A DNA stretch of 64,000 nucleotides from Stercorarius parasiticus (lineage: Eukaryota > Chordata > Aves > Charadriiformes > Stercorariidae): positions 1,484,453-1,548,452 of the forward strand of contig VWZL01004638.1 of assembly GCA_013396915.1 (NCBI GenBank), in the 5' to 3' direction. A program made the position numbers and the translations under genes. Shown here piece by piece: positions 34,337 to 46,380 of the stretch; position 1 is the stretch's first letter; every line of letters begins with the position of its first letter. The notes beneath the pieces are model-generated. The model worked only from the letters and a program-made list of their open reading frames with translations, had not been told where the DNA came from and did not search any database.

Positions 34337-36480
34337 GATGATACTATTAGAGTTTTTTATTAGATGGTACTAATAAGGTTTTTAAAAACTTAAAAGTTAC
34401 GTTTTTAAGAAGTTGGGTTTTTTTAAGGAAGTTCAGAAAAAGGGAGTGAGGGAAAGGCAGGAAGATACTAGTTGACATTCTGACTTTTTCTTTAAGAAGA
34501 GCTGATTATTAGCAGCAATTTTCTGATTTTAATTTAAGATTTTTCATTCTAGAAATTCATTTCCGTTACATTTCAATGAGTGATAACTTCCAAGTTAGTT
34601 TAAATCCCAGGAACCCCAAAGTGCAACTTCTTGGTGCTAGCATAGCCAGAGCCGCGGGGAATACGTCCAGGAAGCAAATTCACTGCTGCAGTAAATCAAG
34701 ATGCTTTCTAAATTTAATTTCCCACACTGGCCAGAGCTTTAGAGAAAACAGAAAAGCCAGCTCTTTACCACCTACACTGTAGATAATGCAAAGGATTCTG
34801 CTAACACCATCTGGCAGCATAGTTAAAAAGTTAAATAATTTAAGTCATGAGTATTTAAATGGCATGTTTTTGAAACGGATTTAAGTGGCTCCCAAATTAA
34901 ATAAAATTAAAATTAATAGGTTACAGAATAAAAAACAATCTAGAAAATACTAGAGTGATATTATCAATGCTGTTACACATACTGCACACATCATTGTACT
35001 CTTAGTTATGTATTTTCACTTTTAATTTCTCTCATATTTTTATAAAATGCTATGTATTTCAGAACCTCAATCATATGGCTAATATAACACAATTTCCACT
35101 AACTTTATTTAAGGCAACAACTTTCATTCTGTGCATTTTTAAAAGAACCTCAGATATCTATCCAGTGAAAATCCTTGGATTTTTACTTGAAGTTACTCAA
35201 CTCATTTTCAGTAGATCTAGCTTCTTCTAAATAAAGTACCTACCTCTTCCGCAATCTTTATTTTTCATTAGTTTGAGGACAAATCTAGAAATAAATCTCT
35301 GCTGTGCTTTTGTCACAGATAACTTCTTCCACCATGGCTGAGCTGCAGTTTTACCCATACAACTTTCTGCACTACTAAGAGAGGCTAACTAGCTTTATCC
35401 TGGTTATAGAATAGGAAGAATGCTTTCAAGGAGCTGAGGAGTATTTGCAATGCATTTAAACTAATAATGCAAAATACTTGAAATATATAAGAAAACCCTC
35501 CCCAAAATCAAACAACACCCCTCCTCCACGAACACACTGTTTTTTGGAAAAGGACAACCTAATTTGTAATACCTTGTGAATTCAAAGTGCACATGCTTAG
35601 CAAAACCTCTTTTCAAACCATGCAAAATTGCAGACATCTGTATCAAGGCTGTCTGCTATTCTCCAATATTGGACAATAATATTAAACACCTGCTTTTACA
35701 GCCTACTGGATGAATATAGCTGCTTTTGTCAGACAAGTACTGGAACTAAACCATCAAATTACAAACTAAATTAATCTAGGGAGGGGTAGAAGAGATGGAG
35801 AGAGCTGAAAAGGATACAAACGTCTGTTATGTGTAAGCGAGAGATAAATCATGGAGCACAACATTATTTCCTGGAATCTTTTATAATGCGGCTAGAGACT
35901 GATGAAATACAGGACCAGCCATAGTAAATCTGATAACTGGTTCTATCAAGCCCAGATTTCTGTCCATCCTGGATGTTCAGAGAAATAAAATATACCTAAC
36001 CTTTTAGTATTAGAGATGGAGGAAGACAACTTATAAACCATTTATGGTTAGAAGAACCAGCTAACTGATTTTTTTTAAAGAGAAAAGACTAAAAAGTAAA
36101 GAAGTTATATGGAAACAAAATACATTGCACATCAGAGAGATGCACCAAACATTTCAGCAACTGTTGCTAATAGAAGCCCCAAACACCACACTTGGAGTGG
36201 AAATCACTGCCACATGTTAAATGTATTTAGGATGTGATGTAGAAGGGCAAGATTAGTACAAAAATTCCAAATATGTGCAGGGAAGGAGATAACCCCTAAG
36301 GAATTCCAGTTCCACACAATAAAGGTGAAACTGCTCTGCTCAGGTTTCTCCGGACTAGCTGTAGCTACGCCTGTGTTGCTATTCCCACCACTGGTTTCAC
36401 ATGCAGCTGCATCAAAACCTAAATGCGAGGAGAATCAGAGAACCCATCTGTGTTTAGCATAATATCGCCACAGGCACCAG

Positions 36481-36560
36481 CGTGGCAAACATGTAAATGA
36501 GCTGATTAATCAGGAGGTAATTAGGCTTGGGTTACTCTTTCTGTTACAGGACTGCTTTGA
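36481..36560. promoter_or_regulatory. Candidate homeodomain-site cluster
   Basis: GATTAATC (36504-36511, a palindromic paired/OTX-type site) is followed seven bases later by TAATTA (36518-36523), beside ATGTAAATGAG. The spacing is compact and suggests a developmental regulatory site, but function and conservation are untested. Confidence 0.22.
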
Positions 36561-38449
36561 TAGCAAGATTAGGTATTATACATAGAGCAGCTCACAGGGG
36601 AAAACGTTACAGTGCCCTGTGAGACAGTTTAAAGTCCTTTACAAGCACATTTCCTGTAGTACTTAGATGAACGTTTCATTCATGAGAATAGGTTCCTATG
36701 TCATTAACTAAGTAAATCTTGACAGCGAGAAACAAGTTTATAGATTATCGATTTCCAAAATAAAACATTTATGTGGCACTTTCCAACTGAAGTAACTCCC
36801 TAGCACAGGGTACAATTTATTTACTAATTTCTTTCAAGGACTGGTTTGTGACCAGATTAACTGATTCTCAGATCTTTCCATCTCTTAGGGCTGTGCTCCT
36901 GCAAAACGGAGCAGGAGTCACTAAAGGAAGGTTATCGCAAAAAAAAAAAAAAAGAAAAAAGGCAAGATGGACTGAGCGTCTCCGCTGACTATACAAATAT
37001 TCTTGGTTTTGAATTCAGATGGACTAAGTCAAAAAGCAACAAATCTGTAGCAGTTACGTTCCAGAGTAAAAAGCAAACTTTTTGTGCCCAGAGTGTAAGT
37101 GTAAGGCAGTGGAGGATTTCTACCTCCAACTTTGAGAGAGATTGCTCTAGAGGATGCTTGATGATAGGAATCAGGGAAAGCTATCCCAGCCTGCAACTCA
37201 AGGATCAGCAACCGTGGCTTACTGGCTGCCATACCTCCTCGGGTCTCCTCTGCAAGCAGTAGGAATTGCTGCAGTTGGAGACTGGGTGTTATTCTGCAAC
37301 CATACCGAACCTAGGTACGTTTTCCAACTGTGTCATTCTTATATAACTCAGTGTTCAGAACACAGATGACACTGTAACACTCATTTCTGTACACTGTTTA
37401 ATTCCCTGTATGTTTACATGCACTCATTTCCTACTTTCGAACTATAGGACCTGGTCACAGACTGCCAGAATCAGCAGAACAACACGCTTGCCACACCTAA
37501 TTCATGGTACAAGGACTTCAATGTTTAGTTGCACTGGTGATAATAAATCTCTATGGACTCAAGGCTATGTTATCTCTATCAGTTAAGGTTATTTTCCCCG
37601 CTGAGAAGATTTAGTACACTTCACTGAGAGGGCAGTATGCCCAAGTAGGAAGCAGACTTTCACAGATGTCAAACATAATAGCCTGTTCACAGGTGAGAGT
37701 TACATGATGATTAGGATCACAATAGCGGAGGTTCGTATTTCTGGTGGGACCACTAAATGCCCCAGGACCCATTATTTATACCAAAAATATTTATACTTGG
37801 CACAGGTATCATGTGTACAGCTTTTGCCTCCTGAAGGGCCTAGCTTAGCGGAACAAACTGAGCTGAGACACAGGGACTTCAGCACAGCCAGAGCCAGCCA
37901 CAGCATGCCCCTTCCTCACTGCCCACGCACCTGCAACTCTTCATGCTTTCAGTGTGAAGAAATCCTGAAACCAAGATTTGCACCTAATATTAAATATTGC
38001 AATACACTGAGGATGAGAAGGGTACACCTGAAATATTTTTCCCCTGCAGGGAACTTCTTTGTCTCACATCTGTAGTGAGATGCCTATGAAGTGTGTTTAA
38101 GGAGTGATGTGTGATTACTGCACTCCAGCATTCACACAAAGGCACCCTGTGCAGGTCAAGGACAACATTCCTCTAAAATGCTTCAGTGTGTCCCTTTTCC
38201 TGTTGCCTGGCCTTCTCCCTAATGTGGCTGATTACATCTCTGATGGAAAGCTCTGCCAGTGATTTTCCACTGGGCTTCTTCAGAGACTAGATGCCGGTTG
38301 CAAAAATCAGTCAGTTTGGAACCTAGCTAATTCCACCTGGGTTTTGGAACCCCATATTCATCTTGGATTTGTCTTATTTAAATAAAAATGCACAAAAAAG
38401 AGCTAAAATGCATACAGCATCAGTGATTGCTGACAGTAAATGACAGCCT

Positions 38450-38600
38450 GTGTTGCGGACAGTCTCGTGGCAGCTGTCTGGCTTAGGAGTCGTTCAGTGC
38501 CCGGAAGAGCTGGCTGTGGATCTGCGCCTGCTGCGCCTGGGGGAAGGCTGATGATCCGCTGGATCCTTGCACACTAAATAAGCTCCTTCCCATTCAGAAA
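38450..38600 (+). other. GC-rich patch with LTR-like features
   Basis: This is an island of higher GC with several CpGs (TTGCGGAC, TCTCGTGG, GTCGTTC, TGCGCCTG) ending in CTGGATCCTTGCACACTAAA and TAAGCTCC. A TG start, a GC-rich body and a TAAA-type signal near the end are reminiscent of a degraded retroviral LTR, but no matching terminal CA or target duplication could be set. Confidence 0.2.
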
Positions 38601-40369
38601 CTCTTCAGTCCTTTCACCTGAGTGCCTAAGCATTAGCCTGTTTCCCACAGCATGCTACTTGAGCTTGGGAGCTGAAGTAACACTGAAATCCAGTGTCAAA
38701 TTCACAGCCTTTGTTAGGGAAGAGGCTCCCACTGCTCACAGCTGCTCTCTGGTACCTTCATCTACCTTGAAACAACACTAACATCTCTATCAACCAATGG
38801 AGAAAAAAAAAAAAGTAGTAGTAAACAAAGCTAAAAATATTTCTTCTCCAAAATATCATTATGTGCTGTGTTATCAACTGTGACATTCTAAAGTAATTTA
38901 ACACTTATAATTCACTGCAATTCCCTAACAACCCAAACAAAATTGCAGCATAAATATAAACAAACAAATAAATAAATATTAACTCACTTCCGTAAATGAA
39001 ACAAGTAATACTGGACTGCTACTTTAATATCCCTGCTGAGTAGACATGGTGGGCTGTTTTACAGAAACTCACACAACTTCATTTTGTGGAAAGATGAGAA
39101 ACCAATAAACATGAAGCTGTGGGGTTCCATCACTTGGGCTTTTTTCCACTTCTTGCATGGTGAGATGGGCCTTTGAATGGGCCAGATCTTTAGGGTGAAT
39201 ATGCCTGCACCCTTCTCTTACGCCGAGTACCCAAAGTGGGCCGGAGGATCGAACCCCATGTTTTATTCAAACAAAACTTTCAGTACTTAACTTCTAAAAG
39301 AGAGAAAACTCCATGTACAGAAAAGGCAGAAAAGTAATGTAAAAAGTCCCAGACAATTCCCACTGTTCTCTTTGCCTTGGCGTATTTGCCTTAGCCCTTT
39401 GTTTCACTCACTTAGAGACTTTTTGATTACAGCAACTCTACTTGGTCTGTGATGATCCCTGGGAGGTTATTTCTATCCCCACCATTGGCTGTAATTGATT
39501 TTTTTAATTTTTTTTTACATGAGCTCCCAGTTGTATCTTTGCTGTGACTATCTGCTTTTCCTTTTCCTGCTATTCACCTGCATTTGTAAAACTGTTTTCC
39601 TCAAGAGAATAACAATCTGTTGACAAAGGCAAGTAATTTTTGTTCATCATATCCGTATTCCTGAAGAAATAAACATTCTCTCTGAAAACACTTGTACATT
39701 TGAAATTTCAGAAAAGGTTTCACACAACTCATTCCTTATTCAGAGATTTCTTCAGATTAATTCTGAGTATAGTAATTCACAGCACATACCTTAGGTTTCC
39801 AGTTCTCCTAAAGAATAATAATAATGTGATTAAAATTGCCGTAAAATAATATAATTAAACCTTTTAGGTGATCTTTAGAAGCTTCACTAAATCACTTTGA
39901 AAGCACTCAAGCCACGAATATGTTCCTGAAAAGCATACTAAAAATATATTATTTTAATTTAATTTTTTGGCCTTTAAAGAAAACCTGTAAACCCTCCTGC
40001 TGGTTTATTTTGCTTTCAAAAAATATAGCTGTCAACAAATATACATGGAGCTGACGCAAATATAAAGTTGACATAGAAATATCAGGCAATTGCCAATACT
40101 TGTTCATAATTTTCTCTGAGAATACAGTTACAACAAAATCCAGGTAGATTTTTTACTGAAAACAGTAAAATTTGTCCGTATTGTTAACCTAAATAGTGAA
40201 GAAGCTGCCAGACTGTAAAGAGTTATTAAGGGAGTTGTAATGAGGTGGCTCTAGGAACAACTGGATGCCATAATATTTGCTATTTATTCTTAAAAGGCTG
40301 AAATGATGTGGAAATGGAACTGAAACCGCAGCAACATAATGGCCCAGGGAAGGCTGCCCTCAAGTGATT

Positions 40370-40620
40370 TATTTTTTTTTATTAGCATTATAAGCAGCTT
40401 CTGATACTATGACTAAAATGTGTTGTTGATTCACCTGCGAATTTTAGCAGACCAGACAGAATGCTCTTTCAGGTTATTGATGTCAGAGGCCCCAAAGGAA
40501 AATTTGGCATTTTTTCAGCTTCTTACATGGATTAGAGTTTAGGTCCTCCTGGCGTAACCTGTTATGTACTGTTTACAATGTGCAAATATGCAAGCGGAAA
40601 TCCATGAAATGTTGGTCAGT
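40370..40620. promoter_or_regulatory. Candidate conserved noncoding block
   Basis: This has a forkhead-like GTTTACA (40571-40577), an octamer-like TGCAAAT (40581-40587) and nearby TTGATTCACCTG, in non-repetitive sequence. It is flagged on motif content only. Confidence 0.18.
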
Positions 40621-41692
40621 ACAATTCTCAGCTTGGGCAGCATCTGATGCTCAGCCTTGTCATTCATTCAGTTTCCTACAATTCAGCTGGTGGACTTCAG
40701 CAACACACCATTTACTGGCTAAGCAGCAGACTATGTACTGAGCATCTAATAAAATACATCAGTGATTATGGGTTTGTTTTCTCTCTTATGACTGGATTTT
40801 AATAATTAAAAACTGGAAGAAAATTCTTAGGTCATCAAGTACAGTCCCTTGGTATTACAGGCAACCACATTTCATAATCCTTTATGTAAACTGATCAAGC
40901 TCCCTCAAATCCGTAATATTTTTATGACCTTCAGAGATGGCAGCAGCAAGGTATATTCATTTTGTTTTACACTGAATGAACTCTTCCTAGCTTTTGTTAT
41001 AGCCAAAGACTGCAACAAGCATAACAGAACGTAAGTAAAAAAAAAGTATGTAATTTATTAAAAAAGACCTGTCTCAAAGTTATCCAAATACTTTTGTGTG
41101 ATGAAAAAACATCTAATACCATGCTATCCTAAAATTTCTTTTTAAATTATAAAAATCACACACCTGTAATCACAAAATCACATTGAAATGTGTATTTTAT
41201 TTCACAAGCAACTGTGCCATACAGAGCTGCAGTTACCACTACAACTAGGGATGGGACTGATCATCAAAATTTAATTCAAAACGTTTGTGAAGCTGAAGTT
41301 GATCAAAGGACACAAGATACGCCAAAAATCCAGCTTAATTTGATTTTATCTAATATGTGGAATCATCCCTACTGCAACCAGAAGAAAAAGGACAAACAGC
41401 ACACATTGCATAGCAGAGCGATTCAGATCAGAAAAGGAGCCTAATGAGACCGTATTATGACTTACATCTGGGTAATCCATCTATACATGTTGAATTTGAA
41501 CTTGAACATACTGATGCCATCTTTGAAGCCAAATCTATAAATTTGTTTAAGACCTAGAAATAGGAGTGGCAGAAGATATTTCTGATCTGACGCTCAATAA
41601 GAACACTAAAAAAAACCCACCAACTGGAACAAGTCATATATTTTTTTCCATGGGCCATGAAGAGCTGATAATTATTGGCAATAGCACATCAG

Positions 41693-41737
41693 ACATTCTT
41701 TAAAGAAAGAATGTTGAATATAACCATTGGTTATATT
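41693..41737. repeat. Two adjacent perfect hairpins
   Basis: Hairpin 1 has arms ACATTCTTT / AAAGAATGT (41693-41714, loop of four). Hairpin 2 has arms AATATAACC / GGTTATATT (41717-41737, loop of three). Two bases separate them. Confidence 0.75.
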
Positions 41738-42489
41738 TTCAGATCGCACTTTTGTGTTGTTAGAAAGCTGTCTTTAGTAAAGTAAATACTTGCTGTACCT
41801 GGGTTTGTAGAACAACAGCTTTATTTGCGGTCTCATGAAATACCTCATATCTTGCTGATGACAGACAAGTGCCTGTACTTCTTGTTCAAAGGCAAGCTGA
41901 AAATCAGGAATTTGGACCAGAAAATGGGTAATAAAATAGTTAGGTTCAAATTATGACTGTAGCAAGCACATGCTCAGTTTTCAATACGTAGGATCTGCTA
42001 AGGCTTTCTTAGCTGTAAGGTAATTAGGTATATATTATAGCCTTCTCCACACAGGCGGACCTGGGAGAATGAAACAGCCTCAGATCCAGCACCTGACTGC
42101 GGGGGGAAGGGGCAGTGGAGTGCGGGTAGCGACATCTGCGCTGTATTTGGTTAGCAAGACCAGCTTCAGAAACAAATTCAGAGGATCAAGCTCAACTTTT
42201 TTACAAAGATCTTGATGCTGTGCTGGGGGGAGCAAGACATTTGACCTGGTGGCTGTTACTGTCAATCTCTGGACTTGATAAAAACACTGCTTGGCAGCAG
42301 TAGTTACAGCATCGCTTCCTTTGCTCAGTTTTTCATTGTACTTCATCTCGGGCAGTCATTTATGTATCTGGGAAGTGATGGGAGGACGACACTGTTCTAA
42401 TGCAGTAACGTTTACAGCCACCTTTACCTCGAACCCTCAATACATCCAAAAGCAATAGTTAGGAGTGTAAAAGAGCATGCTGAACCATC

Positions 42490-42512
42490 TGACAGAAATT
42501 CCATTTCTGTCA
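42490..42512. repeat. Perfect 10-base-arm hairpin
   Basis: TGACAGAAAT and ATTTCTGTCA flank TCC. It is a short stem with no mismatch and no further context. Confidence 0.8.
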
Positions 42513-45500
42513 CTACTGTCGAGAACTCCAGATATATTCAATAATTAAGTTAGAATAGCCTTATTTCTACAGCCCTAAAGCTGTGAAAATCACTTTAAAA
42601 AAANGAAAACAAGGACCAACAGCCAAATTCAGGCATTGCAGCTCTTGAAATACCAGCTCCAACTTCTCTTGAGAAACACAGATATCTCACCCAGAAATCG
42701 GGCTGTATTTGTTTTGCAATTTGAGTGAGTCAGACACATAAATATTTAAGTTTTAATTCAATTGCCTCTCCTGTGGTCGATGAGTCACTACTACTCTGAT
42801 ATCTGAGGAGTCTCGCTAGGGGAGGTCCTGGAAATGTGTTACAACTCCCAAGTGGGTTCCAGCCGGAAAGTCTGTGAGCTGCAAGTTTAAAATGTATAAA
42901 CTTATTTTCTTTTCATACACTCAAAATATATGTAATGAACTAGAATGTGTTTGCTTCCTGGACAGCAAACAATCTTGCAGCCAGAAAAAATGTTTACTTT
43001 GTAAACACCATTTGCTTTTCAGAAAACTGTATTACCAATAGGTTCCATGATGAAAAACAGTTTAGGTCATAAAATACCTAAAAAAAAATAGAAACTGTAA
43101 CACTTTTCCTTCTCTCTAAACTCCTGAAATTAACTTATAAGAAGTTACAGTCACTCTATTATGCTAACAATACAGAGAACACACTTCATGCAAATGGATG
43201 ATGCAAGATAATTTCAAAACTTTTCATTGAATAGGGTCTATTATGAATCTTTCCATACACAAGCTGCAAAGAGAGACTAATTAAAAACTAAAAAGCTACA
43301 TTCCATTGGCATACACCTTACAAATCAAGTGAGGAAGTCACTCTACAACATAAAAATAATTAATGTGAAGGTGTAAGAGAGGCACTCCCTTTCCTATATG
43401 ACACTCTGTAATATTCCTGTAACCTTCTCGAGTCATTTTACCACCACTTAGCATGAAATAGGCCATCATTTACTCCCTTGTGACAGTTCCTATTTTGACT
43501 CATGCTGGATAAAACCTGGGGTCAGTACTGAGGAAGCAGATGGACACCGAATTCAGTCCTGCTCTGAATTTAGCAGAATTCATGTATTTCATCCATGGAG
43601 GTACAGGTGAGAGAAGAAAAATAACCATGCTGGAGCTCAACAGGCCCAAAACAATGACAATGGCAAAGCAAAAGTCAAATCTGCACCAACCTTCATGGCC
43701 TTGTGAGCCTTGCAGCCCCTGAGAGACTCTTGACCCTAGCTGTGAACCAAGCCAGCTACTTTGCAGATGAAAAGTAAACCTGCTGCAGATGTCCTGACAC
43801 AGACCAAAAATCCCCAGCTCTCCAACAACAAGTTATGGAGCCTGTGCAAATGAGTTCCCCATAGTCCACCTTTGACAACTCCCAGTCCTAAGAATGAAGA
43901 TCTCTACACATCTCATGGGGATGAAGCCCAAAGTAGCACAACTTTGCTGCACAGCTGTTAGTGTGGAAATATTAGGTGTGAGCACAGTATTATTAAATCT
44001 TCCCCCCAATCACCATCTGTTGTTCTACCCTCAATCCAAATTCTGTATTTCTACAAGGGTATGCACATACACTATGCACTTCCCCCCTAAAACAGAGACA
44101 AAACCCTGTGGTTTTCACTTCACTAGCATTTTGAAACTAGAATTGGTATTTACCTGATATCCAGGCTTTCATATGTTGGTTGGTAGGTTTTGTGGCACCT
44201 GAAATAGGTGTCACAATCTAATGGCACATGTTTAGGAAAACACTATTTTCACTGATTAGTAGTGGTAACACAGAATAGACACCCAAAGGAAACCTGTTTT
44301 TACAGTATGCAAAAGCCCCTTTTCCTATATGTAGCAAGCCTTACTTGCACATTCTTTTTCTTTTTTTCTTTTCCTGCTGCCAGCCTGTATTAATGAGGTG
44401 GCGGATATAGAGGGAAATGACATACTGCCTACATATGTTATTTCAGAATAAGGATTCCAAGAACTCGGAATAAAATGTCCCCCACATGCTTCAGTTTAAA
44501 CCCATCATCTCTCTTCTCTAATGGTTGTTACACTGGCTTCTCTTTTACACTTTGTAATAAGCATATCGATTTTCTGGATGCTACGCTACACTTATATGGC
44601 ATTTTTCTCCTAACCATTGCATCCACCTTCAGTTAATTTCATTTTTCTGAGATAATGACAGGGGGTGGCCACTTTCTTACAGGTACCCTGAACACAAGGA
44701 TTTTTGGAGGGGGAAATATATGCCACAGGTAATTTCATGGACACAGAACGACATCATGCCACTGGCGCCTGAAATTTAGCGGTTAACTGTGGGTGCTGCA
44801 AGGCTGCTTTTTATCACTGGTGTCAAATTTACAAGAAAATCACCACAGAATGCCTTTAATGTCAGCTACGGTTTTCAGTTCTGGAAAGTATCAGAGGGAT
44901 GCAAGGCAATGTATCCCTTCCCATGTACAGGGATTTGTCTTCCAAAGCTGGAGCTATTATGGATGATGGGGCTGTAGTTCGCAAACAATCAAGATGTCAC
45001 TGAACTACAAAGCATTTTTTTCTTTGCATGTCACACAAGTAAGATAAAATTGAATTTTAAAGAAAATAATCAGTTTAATTTTTTTTTCTTTCACTAATTG
45101 AATGTTCAGATCTTGATGGTGACTTGTGATTCCACAGACTAAAGAAATTAACTGACATCACGTCATTATTATACAGTCACAGGTAACTCTTCTCCACAAT
45201 GTTCATACAGAACAAAACACTTATTTCAGATAATTGTAAACTATCCTGCTATTCCCTCTAAATAATGTACTTTTATTCATTAGAAAGACAGGTCTAGAGT
45301 ACTATCATGTGTAAATAAGCATTTTTACATCAACAATCGTAGACGCTGTCCAGTTTAAAATAAAAAAGTAACTAGTTTATTAAGTAAATATTCATATTAA
45401 AATGGTAGCAAAAAAAGTATTTGAATATGACTTATTACCACTGTAGCAAGAGTGGGGATTTTACATGCAGTAATTTGGCAAGATTTGACATACAGTAGTT

Positions 45501-46360
45501 GTATTTTCCCAAAGGGAGATCCAAAATCTGGCCAGATCTGTCATGGATTTGTAAGTGTGCCAGATATGACACAGTATAGATGTGATTAATTATCTGAAGA
45601 ATTATATGTACATGTATTTCCATGAAATAGTCACAATCCCCGCTATACAAATTATCCCAACAACAGCCGCCTTGCTGGGCAGTCTGAGATGAGGGAACTG
45701 AGAGAAATCTCACAGACGCAATGAGGTTCTCCCAAGTACTGCAAAAAAAAAATATATCATCTTAACTGTCATTAATTTCTCATTCTAGACTGATTTTTAA
45801 ATCTCTTCCTTGCTCAGTTTATCCATGGTATAAAACTATTCCAAGGCATTCAAGATTTACAAAAGCATATGCCCATTCATTTGAAAATTAAGTGACAAAA
45901 TTTTAACTTTTGAAACAATCTTTAAATATGTAAGAAGCGGCTTGAATATGAAAAAAGATAAGCAACAAATGTGCATTTTAAAACCTTATTAAGGCGGCAA
46001 CATTTTAATTGGCAGCTCCTTTTTAAGATGCTCTTTTTTAATCTTTCCTTAACAACTACAATAACAGAAAATACTTTTTTTTTTTTTAATTCTTCTTGTC
46101 TCTAGACAAGGAATACTTTCCAAACTTTGGAAAGTCCAAACAAGACTTTCCAAACTGAGCCACAGAAATAGTTATAATAATAAATCATAAGGATTACAAC
46201 TGAAATGAAATGAGTTTAAAGGTTGTATTTTAGTAGGTTTGGCACCAAAATCTTATGTACTATATATATTGTCAGATGATAATTTCCAATTAAGCTTGAG
46301 TTACAGGAAAGCAGCATTTTAGACACATTACGGTGCAGCCTCAGTGTTCCTGCAACTATA

Positions 46361-46380
46361 AAGGAATTCCAGAATTCCTT
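46361..46380. repeat. Short palindrome
   Basis: AAGGAATTC and GAATTCCTT are separated by CA. It contains two EcoRI-type GAATTC words and has no visible role. Confidence 0.75.

Noticed and set aside
39236..39260. GGATCGAACCCC on the plus strand, which is a tRNA T-arm-like sequence on the minus strand
   Set aside because: No matching anticodon arm, D arm or acceptor pairing lies at the right distance on either side.
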